64,000 bases of DNA from JAVVSK01 sp036654235 (GTDB lineage: Bacteria > Bacillota > Clostridia > Christensenellales > CAG-138). Below, in pieces: positions 1 through 7,755 of the stretch. Numbering within the stretch: the first letter of the stretch is position 1; every line of letters starts with the position of its first letter. Location: contig JAVVSK010000007.1 of assembly GCA_036654235.1 (NCBI GenBank), positions 37,394-101,393 on the forward strand. Direction: 5' to 3'. The notes beneath the pieces were generated by a model. The model saw nothing but the letters and a program-made list of their open reading frames with translations, was not told the DNA's origin and searched no databases. Position numbers and translations under genes: made by a program.

Positions 1-197
1 CCGATATCCGCGCCGGCTACGAAAGCCTTTTCTCCCGCTCCAGTAATGATAAGGCAGCGGGTTTCGTTTGAATCAATTTTATCAATAGCTTCGCCTAGTT
101 CGGAAAGAACTTGATTATTGAGAGCATTAAGGGCTTTTTCCCTATCAATAGTGATTATGGCAACAAAACCATCTTGTTGATAATTAATATAGCTCAT
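1..197 (-). CDS. crt: Enoyl-CoA hydratase/crotonase, N-terminal part (runs off window start)
   Basis: The first 65 codons of a crotonase-superfamily protein are present; the rest lies before base 1. The visible N-terminus has the family's opening beta strand (DGFVAIITIDRE), the KALNALN segment, and the oxyanion-hole motif AGADI near residue 62. The start ATG (195-197) follows a clear TAAGGAGT ribosome site. It lies 40 bases downstream of the thiolase gene on the same strand, so the two probably form one transcript for C4 acyl-CoA metabolism: acetoacetyl-CoA formation by the thiolase and dehydration of 3-hydroxybutyryl-CoA by this enzyme. The substrate is inferred from that neighbour and from the butyrate kinase gene at 11.5-12.6 kb. 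Confidence 0.85.
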   Translation of the reverse strand, partial: MSYINYQQDGFVAIITIDREKALNALNNQVLSELGEAIDKIDSNETRCLIITGAGEKAFVAGADI

Positions 198-237
198 TTT
201 GTACTCCTTAAAGACGCGCGCTTTGCGTGGTCACGGT

Positions 238-1422
238 TTATTTTATATTTTTAACGATAGAGGCAACACCCATACCTCCGCCGACGCAAAGCGTTGCGAG
301 GCCATAGTTAGAAGAACGTTTTTTCATTTCATATAGGAGAGTAACGAGGATTCGGCAACCGGAAGCGCCGACGGGATGTCCGAGGGCAATAGCTCCGCCA
401 TTTACGTTGACTATATCCATATTAAAGTTAAGCTCTTGTGCAACTGAAAGTGCCTGAGAGGCGAAAGCTTCGTTAGCTTCTATTAAATCCATATCATTGA
501 GAGTTAAAGCGGCTTTTTTTAAAGCTTTTTTAGTTGCTTCGACGGGACCTATGCCCATTATAGAGGGATCAACTCCGGCGGAAGCTCCGGATATCCATTC
601 TGCCATTGGTACTATTCCGAGTTCCTTCGCCTTTTCAGCGCTCATTACGACTACGGCGGCGGCTCCGTCGTTGATACCGGAAGCGTTAGCGGCTGTAACA
701 CTGCCGCCCTCTTTAAACGCGGGACGTAGCTTCGCTATTCCTTCGGCGGTTATTCCGGGACGCCATCCTTCGTCTTTATCAAACATAACGGTATCTTTTT
801 TTACTTTTATAGGAACAGGGACTATTTCGTCCGCAAAACGGTTTTCAGCATAAGCCCGTTCGCATTTATTTTGGCTCTTCGCCGCGAACGCATCTTGGGC
901 TTCGCGGGAAATATTATATTTTTCCGCTAAATTTTCGGCGGTAATTCCCATATGATAATGATTAAAAACGTCGGTTAAAGCATCGTTTACCATAGTATCT
1001 ATCATGGAGGCATCGTTCATACGATAGCCATAGCGTGCCTGAGTTAGCGCATAAGGGGCGGCGGACATGTTTTCCATTCCTCCGGCAACAATTATATCGG
1101 CTTCGCCGGCGGCAATAAGCGCGGCAGCCATGTTTACACATTTTAAACCCGAACCGCATACGTTATTGACGGTGAGCGAAGGAACTGAGATTGGTATTCC
1201 GGCCTTAACGGAAGCTTGTCTGGCAACGTTTTGACCCTGAGCGGCCTGAAGAACGCAGCCCATCAGAACCTCGTCAACATATTCCGGCGCTATATTAGCC
1301 CTTTTTAGGGCTTCCTTTATAACGATGGCTCCAATATCGGCAACCGGAACGTTAGTTAAAGAGCCGCCCATTTTGCCTATTGCAGTGCGAACAGCGCCGA
1401 CTAAAACAATTTTCTTAGACAT
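238..1422 (-). CDS. thl: Acetyl-CoA C-acetyltransferase (thiolase)
   Basis: This is a 394-residue biosynthetic-type thiolase that condenses two acetyl-CoA to acetoacetyl-CoA in the cytoplasm. The catalytic residues fall at the textbook places: the nucleophilic Cys89 in NNVCGSG, His349 in GHPVGASG and Cys379 in CVGGGMG. An upstream in-frame ATG would add 17 residues. The start at 1422 is preferred because it begins the conserved MSKKIVLVGAVRT segment and sits behind a GGAGGAAT ribosome site. A sigma-A promoter lies at 1489-1517 with a long palindrome next to it. The gene is followed by crt, consistent with a butyrate or C4 pathway. Confidence 0.95.
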   Translation of the reverse strand: MSKKIVLVGAVRTAIGKMGGSLTNVPVADIGAIVIKEALKRANIAPEYVDEVLMGCVLQAAQGQNVARQASVKAGIPISVPSLTVNNVCGSGLKCVNMAAALIAAGEADIIVAGGMENMSAAPYALTQARYGYRMNDASMIDTMVNDALTDVFNHYHMGITAENLAEKYNISREAQDAFAAKSQNKCERAYAENRFADEIVPVPIKVKKDTVMFDKDEGWRPGITAEGIAKLRPAFKEGGSVTAANASGINDGAAAVVVMSAEKAKELGIVPMAEWISGASAGVDPSIMGIGPVEATKKALKKAALTLNDMDLIEANEAFASQALSVAQELNFNMDIVNVNGGAIALGHPVGASGCRILVTLLYEMKKRSSNYGLATLCVGGGMGVASIVKNIK

Positions 1423-1488
1423 TATAGATTCCTCCATTAAATTAGATTGATCCGCATTTTTAAATACACGCACATCATCTCGTTAGTT

Positions 1489-1517
1489 ATTCTATCATAA
1501 GCTTCTTAAAGTCACAA
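1489..1517 (-). promoter_or_regulatory. Sigma-A promoter of thl
   Basis: On the minus strand TTGTGA (1517-1512) is followed after exactly 17 bases by TAGAAT (1494-1489). The predicted start of transcription near 1482 gives a leader of about 60 bases before the thl ATG. The 33-base palindrome at 1528-1560 ends about 11 bases upstream of the -35 element. Confidence 0.65.
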
Positions 1518-1527
1518 GTGAATCCGG

Positions 1528-1560
1528 TATAAAGAATGTTCCCATGGAACATTCTTTATA
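1528..1560. repeat. 33-base palindrome upstream of thl promoter (candidate operator)
   Basis: The arms TATAAAGAATGTTCC and its exact reverse complement surround a three-base centre (CAT), giving 15 perfect pairs. No T-run follows on either strand, so it is not an intrinsic terminator. It lies just upstream of the thl -35 hexamer and downstream of the amidohydrolase gene's putative terminator. That placement fits a dimeric regulator's binding site. The regulator is unknown. Confidence 0.6.
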
Positions 1561-1629
1561 ACTAATATACAATATAAATAGATAAACTTAAGGAAAAAAC
1601 AAGGCAGAAGCCGCATTTATTTGATTTGT

Positions 1630-1664
1630 ATAAAAAAATAAGCGCATTTTTATTTCTTTATGCG
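1630..1664 (-). terminator. Putative terminator after amidohydrolase gene
   Basis: On the minus strand a short stem CGCAT/ATGCG (1664-1660 and 1647-1643) with a 12-base loop is followed by a TTATTTTTTTAT tract, just past the amidohydrolase stop codon. The stem is short, so efficiency is uncertain. Confidence 0.45.
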
Positions 1665-1684
1665 ATTTTAACAACTAAATTGAT

Positions 1685-2773
1685 TCATCTTTCGTAACAT
1701 ATATCTCCATCTACAATGGTAGCTATTACATTTGAGAATACCTCGAGAGGATTATCATCGAATATTGCTATATCGGCATCCTTTCCGACCTCTATAGTAG
1801 CCGTTCGTGAAATTGATCCTAAAATTTTTGCGGGTGCTGTAGTAACCGATTTTAATGCTGCAAAAAGAGAGATACCTGATTTAGCGGCGAGTCCGGCGTA
1901 GAAAGGTAAATATGCTATTGGCGAGTTTGGCGAATTTGCGCTTATTGCAAACTCTACTCCGATTTTTTCGAGCATCGAAAGTTTATCAAGACCTCCACTT
2001 GAAAAATCTCCGGTGTATACAACGGGTATGTGGTTTTCGGCTACCTCTTCGAAAGCCGGCTCTGCTCTGTCGCAGCCACATATAACTATATCAATATTTA
2101 AAAGTTTTTTCATGCGAACGGCTGTTTCAACGTCTTCGCGAAAACGTGCTTCAATTATTAGAGGAATTTTGCGGGTTAAAACCCCTTCCCATGATTCCAT
2201 AGACTCGCTTCTCGTAAAAGGCAAATCGTTTTGTTTAGCCCTCTCTTTTGCGTTTAAATATTCTTTTGCCGAAAAAAGCTCGTCCCTTAAAAGTGCCGTA
2301 AGAGCCATTCGCTTACTTTCGTTCATTTCACCTTCTTGTGCGCCGGAAAGCGTTGCCTTCATTGCGGCTGAGTCGTTTAAAAACATATCGTCTGCATTGG
2401 TATTTGTTTTGCAGAGAGCGCACATTCCCGAAACGAGATTGTCGTACCGCGGCATGATGAGCGTTTGCGTTACTCCCGCTTTAAGGGCCTCCGAAAAGTC
2501 AGGTGCTAAAAATTTTATATCGTTTGACGCGCGTTGACTCGCCGTTACCGCATCGTTAGAATGTGCGGATTTTATACCGAGGTGCGAATGCGCGTCTATA
2601 AGCCCGGGCATTATAAAAAAATTCGTAGCGTCTATTATCCGAGTACTTCGTTCGCCACCGGTATCTAAGTTACCGCCTATAGCTTTTATAACGCCATTTT
2701 CTATAAGTATATCCGCTCCGTCGTAGAGCTTACCCGTCATTGTCAGGACTTTCCCGTTTTTAATTAAAAACAT
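1685..2773 (-). CDS. Amidohydrolase-family protein with a degenerate metal site
   Basis: This 362-residue protein has the composite urease-type domain of amidohydrolases: an N-terminal beta sandwich, then the PGLIDAHSHLG motif (His62, His64), and a C-terminal GKDADIAIFDDNP segment. It resembles the imidazolonepropionase-like amidohydrolases of Clostridia. Where those proteins have a KAHAHRADD motif this one reads EARFRED (208-214), so both histidines are gone. Where they have a DHCTEGH strand it reads CGCDRAE (232-238), and where they have TDHP it reads ANSP (269-272), so the aspartate is lost. Only the HxH pair remains. It may be catalytically dead or use another chemistry. The gene is a single unit, with a terminator upstream (2943-2993) and one downstream. 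Substrate unknown. Confidence 0.75.
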   Translation of the reverse strand: MFLIKNGKVLTMTGKLYDGADILIENGVIKAIGGNLDTGGERSTRIIDATNFFIMPGLIDAHSHLGIKSAHSNDAVTASQRASNDIKFLAPDFSEALKAGVTQTLIMPRYDNLVSGMCALCKTNTNADDMFLNDSAAMKATLSGAQEGEMNESKRMALTALLRDELFSAKEYLNAKERAKQNDLPFTRSESMESWEGVLTRKIPLIIEARFREDVETAVRMKKLLNIDIVICGCDRAEPAFEEVAENHIPVVYTGDFSSGGLDKLSMLEKIGVEFAISANSPNSPIAYLPFYAGLAAKSGISLFAALKSVTTAPAKILGSISRTATIEVGKDADIAIFDDNPLEVFSNVIATIVDGDICYER

Positions 2774-2942
2774 ATTTTTTTACCTCGCACTTTTATGTAT
2801 TTTGCCACAGGTGCGACAATTTTATCCTGAATTCGGAAGAATATTTTTTTATAGTTGTCGGTATCGCAAATGCCGGTAAAGATCATTTTTTAAATACAAA
2901 GATTATGAGTTAGTAAGTTTAAACGAAAAAGCGGAAAATTAC

Positions 2943-2993
2943 TATAAAAAAACTTAAAGGCTTGATATCCGTTTTCACAGATACCAAGCCTTT
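2943..2993 (-). terminator. Rho-independent terminator of the Cys/Gly-rich protein gene
   Basis: The 14-base arms 2980-2993 and 2956-2969 pair with one mismatch around a 10-base loop. On the minus strand the hairpin is followed by AAGTTTTTTTATAG. It ends the transcript of the gene at 3075-3389. The rest of 2774-3074 holds nothing else I can identify apart from the short leader of the amidohydrolase gene. Confidence 0.85.
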
Positions 2994-3074
2994 CGGGTTG
3001 CTCAACTAAAATATTTTTCCGGTTTTTTTTGGGGGTACTACATTAAGCATTAACTGTTTTTTATTTAGTTTACT

Positions 3075-3389
3075 TTAGTTGCAACCGCAACCGCAACCGC
3101 AGGAATTACCGCAAGTGTTGCCGCAGGAATTACCGCAAGTATTGCCGCAGGAATTTCCGCAAGAGCTTCCGCATTCATTCTGGCAACCGCATGAACCGAA
3201 GAGATTTCCTAATCCGCACCCGCTTCCGCAGCCGCTGAACATGATGAGAAGAATTATCCACCACCAGTTATTGCCCCCACAGTTATCTTCGCATCCGCAG
3301 CCACAGTTGTTACCGCAGCTATTGCCGCAGCCGTTCTCAGAGAGCAGGATCAAGAGAATGATCCACCAATTGTTGGAACCGTTACACAT
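3075..3389 (-). CDS. Small Cys/Gly/Asn-rich protein with two Trp-led hydrophobic segments
   Basis: The 104-residue product has 21 cysteines, mostly in CGN, CGC and CG(N/S)(S/T) repeats. Two near-identical hydrophobic stretches, NNWWIILLILLS (6-17) and NNWWWIILLIMFS, precede Cys-rich blocks, so the protein looks like an internal duplication of a short membrane-embedded segment plus a Cys-rich tail. The start ATG follows AAGGAGGATAATATT, a strong ribosome site, and a terminator follows the gene, so this is an expressed unit. It resembles Cys-rich proteins of Clostridia that databases name after chorion high-cysteine proteins. Function is unknown; a surface, spore or metal-binding role is possible but not shown. 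Confidence 0.75.
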   Translation of the reverse strand: MCNGSNNWWIILLILLSENGCGNSCGNNCGCGCEDNCGGNNWWWIILLIMFSGCGSGCGLGNLFGSCGCQNECGSSCGNSCGNTCGNSCGNTCGNSCGCGCGCN

Positions 3390-3657
3390 AATATTATCCT
3401 CCTTATTTGCCTTTCAGAGCTGCTTTTTTTTGCGCTCCGTTAATGTATAATACGAAATCCGAGAAAAAAGTGTGCATATTTAGATAGTCATGACTGAAAT
3501 TGCTAGAGCGATAAGAAATAATGTAACGATAGGGTTTAGATGCCATAAATGCGTTTTTTTAACGCATTTATCTGGGAAGCCGATTAAAAAACAGATGTAT
3601 CGTAAATAAGCCTATTTATTATCGAAGTGAAAATTTGCCGAATTTCAAGTTTTGTTT

Positions 3658-4293
3658 TCAATGTATACCGGTTATCGAAAATACTACCCATTCGGCGATA
3701 TTCGTCGCATGGTCGCCTATTCGTTCAAGATATTTAGCTATCATGAGTATATCGAGGGCGGCTTCACCGGAATTGCTGTTACTTTGAATGAATTTTATAA
3801 GGTCCGTCTTTATGTCAGAAAAAGCCTCATCAACAACATCGTCATATTCAATAACGGAATGCGCTAAATCAAGATCGCGTGCGACAAAAGCGTCAACACT
3901 ATCTTTAACCATCTTTGTCGTAGCCTTAGTCATTTTAGAAATATGCGCATTATGCGATGTCGTTGAGAGATCTGTATATCCGACTATTTCGGCTATATCG
4001 GATGCTTGATCTCCAATACGCTCCATATCGGTTATCATTTTTAGCGCGGCTGATATTAGTCTAAGATCTCGGGCGACGGGCTGTTGACGAAGTAAGAGCT
4101 TTAGACAAAGAGCCTCAATATCGCGTTCCATCTGATCTATCTCACGTTCCGCGCTTATCGCGGTTCTTGCATATTCAGGATTGCCCATAAAAAGAGCTTC
4201 GATTGCGTTTTCAATAGCGCTTTCGCAGAGCGCGCCCATCTTAATAAGCTCGTTGTTCAATACTTCAAGTTGAGTATCAAATTTATTTCGCAT
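3658..4293 (-). CDS. phoU: Phosphate transport regulator PhoU
   Basis: This 211-residue PhoU-family protein is built from two homologous three-helix bundles. Each carries the metal-cluster motif: MERIGDQASDIAE in the first half and LERIGDHATNIAEW in the second. PhoU signals phosphate sufficiency by linking the Pst transporter to the PhoR/PhoP-type two-component system and restrains Pst uptake. It is the last gene of pstS-pstC-pstA-pstB-phoU, two bases after the pstB stop. No phoP/phoR genes are in the window. The downstream 268 bases contain an 11-pair inverted repeat (3545-3571) but no clear terminator. Confidence 0.95.
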   Translation of the reverse strand: MRNKFDTQLEVLNNELIKMGALCESAIENAIEALFMGNPEYARTAISAEREIDQMERDIEALCLKLLLRQQPVARDLRLISAALKMITDMERIGDQASDIAEIVGYTDLSTTSHNAHISKMTKATTKMVKDSVDAFVARDLDLAHSVIEYDDVVDEAFSDIKTDLIKFIQSNSNSGEAALDILMIAKYLERIGDHATNIAEWVVFSITGIH

Positions 4294-4295
4294 TT

Positions 4296-5045
4296 TTATC
4301 CAAATCTCCCTGTAATATAGTCTTCTGTGCGTTTGTCGGCAGGAAAAGAGAATAGTCTTTCTGTTTTATCAAATTCTACAACTTCTCCTAAAAGGAAAAA
4401 CGCGGTATTGTCCGATATGCGCGTTGCCTGCTGCATATTATGCGTCACTATTATGATAGTATACTGTTTTTTAAGTTCAACGGCTAAATCCTCTATTTTC
4501 CCCGTAGATATCGGATCAAGAGCAGAAGTCGGTTCGTCCATTAAAAGCACTTCGGGATTAACCGCGAGTGCGCGCGCAATACAAAGTCGCTGCTGCTGAC
4601 CTCCGGAGAGCGAGAGCGCCGATTTTTTCAGACGGTCTTTAAGTTCGTTCCATATTGCCGCGTCGGTAAGAGACTTTTCGACTATTGCGTCCAGCTCCGC
4701 TTTCTTTTTAACGCCATGCGTTTTAGGTCCGAAAGCAACGTTATCGTAGATACTCATAGGAAATGGATTTGGTTTTTGAAAAACCATTCCGACGCGCTTT
4801 CTTAGGCTATTAACATCTATTTTATCATAAATATTTATTCCGTCGAGAAGAACTTTCCCCTCTATATGACAGTCCGAAACCAAATCGTTCATACGGTTCA
4901 TCGTCTTTAAGAGCGTCGACTTCCCGCAACCGGAAGGACCGATAAAGGCGCTTATTTCGTTCTCCGGAATAGAAAGATTGACGTTTTTAAGCGCATGAAA
5001 CTCAGCGTAAAATAAGTTTAGCTTTTCTATTATAAATTTATTCAT
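4296..5045 (-). CDS. pstB: Phosphate ABC transporter ATP-binding protein PstB
   Basis: This 249-residue ABC ATPase powers phosphate import through PstC/PstA. It shows Walker A GPSGCGKST (36-44), the Q-loop region FQKPNPFPMSIYDNV typical of PstB, the ABC signature LSGGQQQR and Walker B VLLMDEPTSALDP, with the switch His in VTHNM. Length and motifs match the PstB family throughout. Its start overlaps the end of pstA by 8 bases, indicating translational coupling. Confidence 0.98.
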   Translation of the reverse strand: MNKFIIEKLNLFYAEFHALKNVNLSIPENEISAFIGPSGCGKSTLLKTMNRMNDLVSDCHIEGKVLLDGINIYDKIDVNSLRKRVGMVFQKPNPFPMSIYDNVAFGPKTHGVKKKAELDAIVEKSLTDAAIWNELKDRLKKSALSLSGGQQQRLCIARALAVNPEVLLMDEPTSALDPISTGKIEDLAVELKKQYTIIIVTHNMQQATRISDNTAFFLLGEVVEFDKTERLFSFPADKRTEDYITGRFG

Positions 5046-5874
5046 TTATTTTTCCTTTCGTAATCCCCTTTGCGATAAGAGCCGAAAGAGCGTTTAATCC
5101 GACGACGAGAACGAGGAGAACGACGGCGGTTGCATAGGCTTTATCTTGAGCGAGCCCTTCTTTCCAAAGGAGATACATATGAATCGAAAGCGTTCTTCCA
5201 CTCGAAAAAAGATCTCCGGCAAAATTTTCGACAGTCCCCGCCGTATATATAAGAGCTGCTGTTTCGCCGACTATCCTTCCTACGGAGAGTATAACGCCCG
5301 CTAAAATCCCTTGAGTGGCCGAAGGTAAGATAACTCGAAATACCGTTCTGAGTTTACCGGCTCCAAGTCCAAAACTGCCTTCGCGGTACATATCCGGTAT
5401 ATCCTTTAACGCTTCTTCCGTCGTTCGCATAATTAAGGGAAGTATCATTATAGATATCGTGAACGCGCCCGCGAGTATTGAATACCCCCACCCTAAATAT
5501 ATGACAAACAATAGATAGCCGAAAAGCCCATAAACGATGGATGGTATCCCCGAGAGTGTTTCCGTTGCCGTCCTTATTATACTTACGAGTTTATTTCCGC
5601 GCTTAGCATATTCGACTAAGTATATCGCGGAAAAAACACCGAGAGGGACGGCTATGATTAGGGATAAAAATGTCATAAAAATGGTATTTAAAAGCGCTGG
5701 CATTAGAGAGGCGTTTTCACTCGTATAATTAAGACTAAACATATCGAGAGAAAGATTTGGGATTCCTTTTACAAGTATATATATTATTATAAACGCGAGT
5801 ATGAGAACCGTTATAGCCGCCGCGGAGTAAACTATAGTTCGCAAAAAGTGCGATTGAGCTTTAGTTTTTCTCAT
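5038..5874 (-). CDS. pstA: Phosphate ABC transporter permease PstA
   Basis: This 278-residue inner-membrane permease forms the phosphate channel with PstC. A long N-terminal helix (about 14-36) is followed by five more hydrophobic segments. The coupling-loop region reads EEALKDIPDMYREGSFGLGAGKLRTVFRVILPSA in shorter pieces, matching the binding-protein-dependent permease EAA motif. It overlaps pstC by 14 bases and pstB by 8. Confidence 0.96.
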   Translation of the reverse strand: MRKTKAQSHFLRTIVYSAAAITVLILAFIIIYILVKGIPNLSLDMFSLNYTSENASLMPALLNTIFMTFLSLIIAVPLGVFSAIYLVEYAKRGNKLVSIIRTATETLSGIPSIVYGLFGYLLFVIYLGWGYSILAGAFTISIMILPLIMRTTEEALKDIPDMYREGSFGLGAGKLRTVFRVILPSATQGILAGVILSVGRIVGETAALIYTAGTVENFAGDLFSSGRTLSIHMYLLWKEGLAQDKAYATAVVLLVLVVGLNALSALIAKGITKGKINE

Positions 5875-6718
5875 TTGAATTCCTCCTTGCGAGCGAAAAC
5901 ATTATGTTGATTATAAGTATAAAAACGAAGAGCACAACTCCCGTCGCTATTAGCGCTTCGCGGTGCAGCTCAGCTGCGTAACCCATTTCGATAACAATAT
6001 TTGCGGTCAGCGTTCTTAGTCCAACTACGAGAGAGGATGGCATTATCGGTTGGTTTCCCGCGACCATTATGACAGCCATTGTTTCCCCTATGGCGCGTCC
6101 AATTCCAAGTATACAGGCGGCAGAAATTCCGGACTTAGCGGCAGGAATGACCACGAAAAAAACGCTCCTTTCATGCGATGCGCCGATAGAGAGGGCACCC
6201 TCATAGTAACTATTAGGGACCGCCCTTAAAGAAGCTTCGGAAACGCTTATAATGGTTGGCAGGATCATAATTCCCAAAACAATTGATGCCGCCAACATGC
6301 TTGCGCCGCTTCCACCAAAAATATTTCTAATAAAAGGCACTATGACCATCACTCCGAAAAAACCGTATACGACAGAGGGAATACCGGCTAAAAGATCTAT
6401 CGCGGGTTTAATCACCTTATACGCCTTTTTATTACAGAAGCGCGCGAGGAAGATAGAAGTAAGTATCCCGATCGGAACGCCTATTATGAGCGCGCCCGCC
6501 GTTACATATATTGAGCCTAGAATCATGGGAAGTATTCCAAAGATGCCGCTCTGAGGATCCCATGTTTTTCCTAAAAGAAAATTGAAAAGTCCGATATCGC
6601 TTATCGCCGGAATCCCGTTTGCAAACAAAAATACGCAAATAAGGATAACGGCGAGGATAGCGATACATGCCGCTATCAGGAATACCGTTTTCATTGCCGA
6701 CTCTTTAAATTTTTTCAT
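5861..6718 (-). CDS. pstC: Phosphate ABC transporter permease PstC
   Basis: This 285-residue permease is the partner of PstA. It has the PstC-type segment GKTWDPQSGIFGILP after the first membrane helix, GIPSVVYGFFG, and an EAA loop (SEASLRAVPNSYYEGALSIG). An in-frame ATG 21 bases upstream lies inside pstS. The start at 6718 is chosen because its ATG overlaps the pstS stop as ATGA, a common coupling arrangement. Confidence 0.96.
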   Translation of the reverse strand: MKKFKESAMKTVFLIAACIAILAVILICVFLFANGIPAISDIGLFNFLLGKTWDPQSGIFGILPMILGSIYVTAGALIIGVPIGILTSIFLARFCNKKAYKVIKPAIDLLAGIPSVVYGFFGVMVIVPFIRNIFGGSGASMLAASIVLGIMILPTIISVSEASLRAVPNSYYEGALSIGASHERSVFFVVIPAAKSGISAACILGIGRAIGETMAVIMVAGNQPIMPSSLVVGLRTLTANIVIEMGYAAELHREALIATGVVLFVFILIINIMFSLARRNSNEKN

Positions 6719-7584
6719 TGTGCCGCAATGTCGCTCCATTTAGTCGACTTACCCGTATAAATATCTTTTACCTGATCTTTTTTTAATCCGTCGATTGTGT
6801 TTTCGGGATTGACGATAACGGCTATTCCGTCTATCGCTATTTTTTTAGAGGTTAGCCCCTTTTTGATTTCGCTCTCTTTAAGTTCGCGGGAAACCATGCC
6901 GATATCGGCGATTCCCTCTATTGTAGCAGTTATTCCAGACGTTGAATCGCTCTCTTGTATATCTATAGTAACTCCCGCGTTTAGGGCAAGGTAGGCTTCT
7001 TTTAACTTTTGCATAACCGGAGTTACGGATGACGATCCGGCGACGACTATTTTTCCGGATGCGCCTTTTGTTTTATAGTCACTTAGATTTTCAATAGCTA
7101 TATAACCCGCTTTTTCGACTGTCGCCTGTCCGTCCTTCGAAAGAATGAATGCTATAAAATCGGAAGCTATGGCGGAAATATCTGATTTGGTCGCTATATT
7201 AAACGGACGGGAGATCTTATAGGTTCCGTTTTTAACGTTTTCAACTGTCGCTGAAACGCCGTCGATCGAAAGCGCCTTTACGGTATCGTTTATCGCACCG
7301 AGTGAAACGTAGGCTATCGCGTTTTTATTGCTCGCGATATTTGAAAGAACTATGCCCGTTGAATCGTTTACATCGGCGGTCATTACGGTATTATCGACCT
7401 TTTCGCCTTTTTCGTTTACGGATTCAACCGAGAAAAGCTCAATAAAGGCACTTCTTGTTCCTGAACCGGATTCACGGGTTATTACGGTTATCGGAAAGCT
7501 CATATCAAACTTTCCTCCGGAACAACCTGAGACGCCAAGCATTAACGCAAGGACAATAGTAATTGCACAAAAAAATTTTTTCAT
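6715..7584 (-). CDS. pstS: Phosphate-binding lipoprotein PstS with swapped lobe order
   Basis: This 289-residue extracellular phosphate receptor has a lipoprotein signal with lipobox VSGC (Cys21). Its segments are those of PstS but in reversed order. The stretch usually in the second half (PITVITRESGSGTRSAF, the YVSLGAI strand, NGTYKISRPF, FILSKDGQATVEKAGY) comes first, at about 31-165. The usual N-terminal part (VVAGSSSVTPVMQKL, ADIGMVSREL, IDGIAVIVNPEN, IYTGKSTKWSDI) follows to the C-terminus. This is what a circular permutation at the lobe junction would give. The start at 7584 follows GGGAGGAG; an upstream in-frame ATG lacks support. A candidate Pho box precedes the gene. Confidence 0.93.
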   Translation of the reverse strand: MKKFFCAITIVLALMLGVSGCSGGKFDMSFPITVITRESGSGTRSAFIELFSVESVNEKGEKVDNTVMTADVNDSTGIVLSNIASNKNAIAYVSLGAINDTVKALSIDGVSATVENVKNGTYKISRPFNIATKSDISAIASDFIAFILSKDGQATVEKAGYIAIENLSDYKTKGASGKIVVAGSSSVTPVMQKLKEAYLALNAGVTIDIQESDSTSGITATIEGIADIGMVSRELKESEIKKGLTSKKIAIDGIAVIVNPENTIDGLKKDQVKDIYTGKSTKWSDIAAQ

Positions 7585-7645
7585 TTTAAAAACTCCTCCC
7601 AATTTATCTGTACGTATTTCGTACACTCTTATGATAAGCAGTTTT

Positions 7646-7685
7646 TGTAAAATCCAACGCTATATTTTTGTAAAATTCAAGTAAA
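7646..7685 (-). promoter_or_regulatory. Candidate Pho box upstream of pstS
   Basis: On the minus strand TTTACT (7685-7680), TTTACA (7674-7669) and TTTACA (7651-7646) lie at 11- and 23-base intervals. They resemble the TT(A/T/C)ACA direct repeats, about 11 bases apart, bound by PhoP in Firmicutes. They sit 60-100 bases upstream of the pstS start. I see no convincing -35/-10 pair, as expected for an activator-dependent promoter. Confidence 0.5.
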
Positions 7686-7694
7686 ATAGAGGGA

Positions 7695-7724
7695 AATAAA
7701 AAAAAGACGGGAAAACTCCCGTCT
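7695..7724 (-). terminator. Rho-independent terminator after the CHAP-domain gene
   Basis: A perfect 8-pair stem AGACGGGA/TCCCGTCT with a four-base loop is followed on the minus strand by a run of eight T. It ends the transcript of the 7756-8901 gene before the pst promoter region. Confidence 0.88.
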
Positions 7725-7755
7725 AATAGGTGGAATATGGCAAAAATTTAATTTT

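Noticed and set aside
3079..3450. Pro/Gln-rich open frame on the plus strand
   Set aside because: It is the exact antisense of the Cys/Gly-rich gene's repeats and has no ribosome site.
3545..3571. Eleven-pair hairpin downstream of phoU as a terminator
   Set aside because: No T-run follows it on either strand; kept only as an unexplained inverted repeat.
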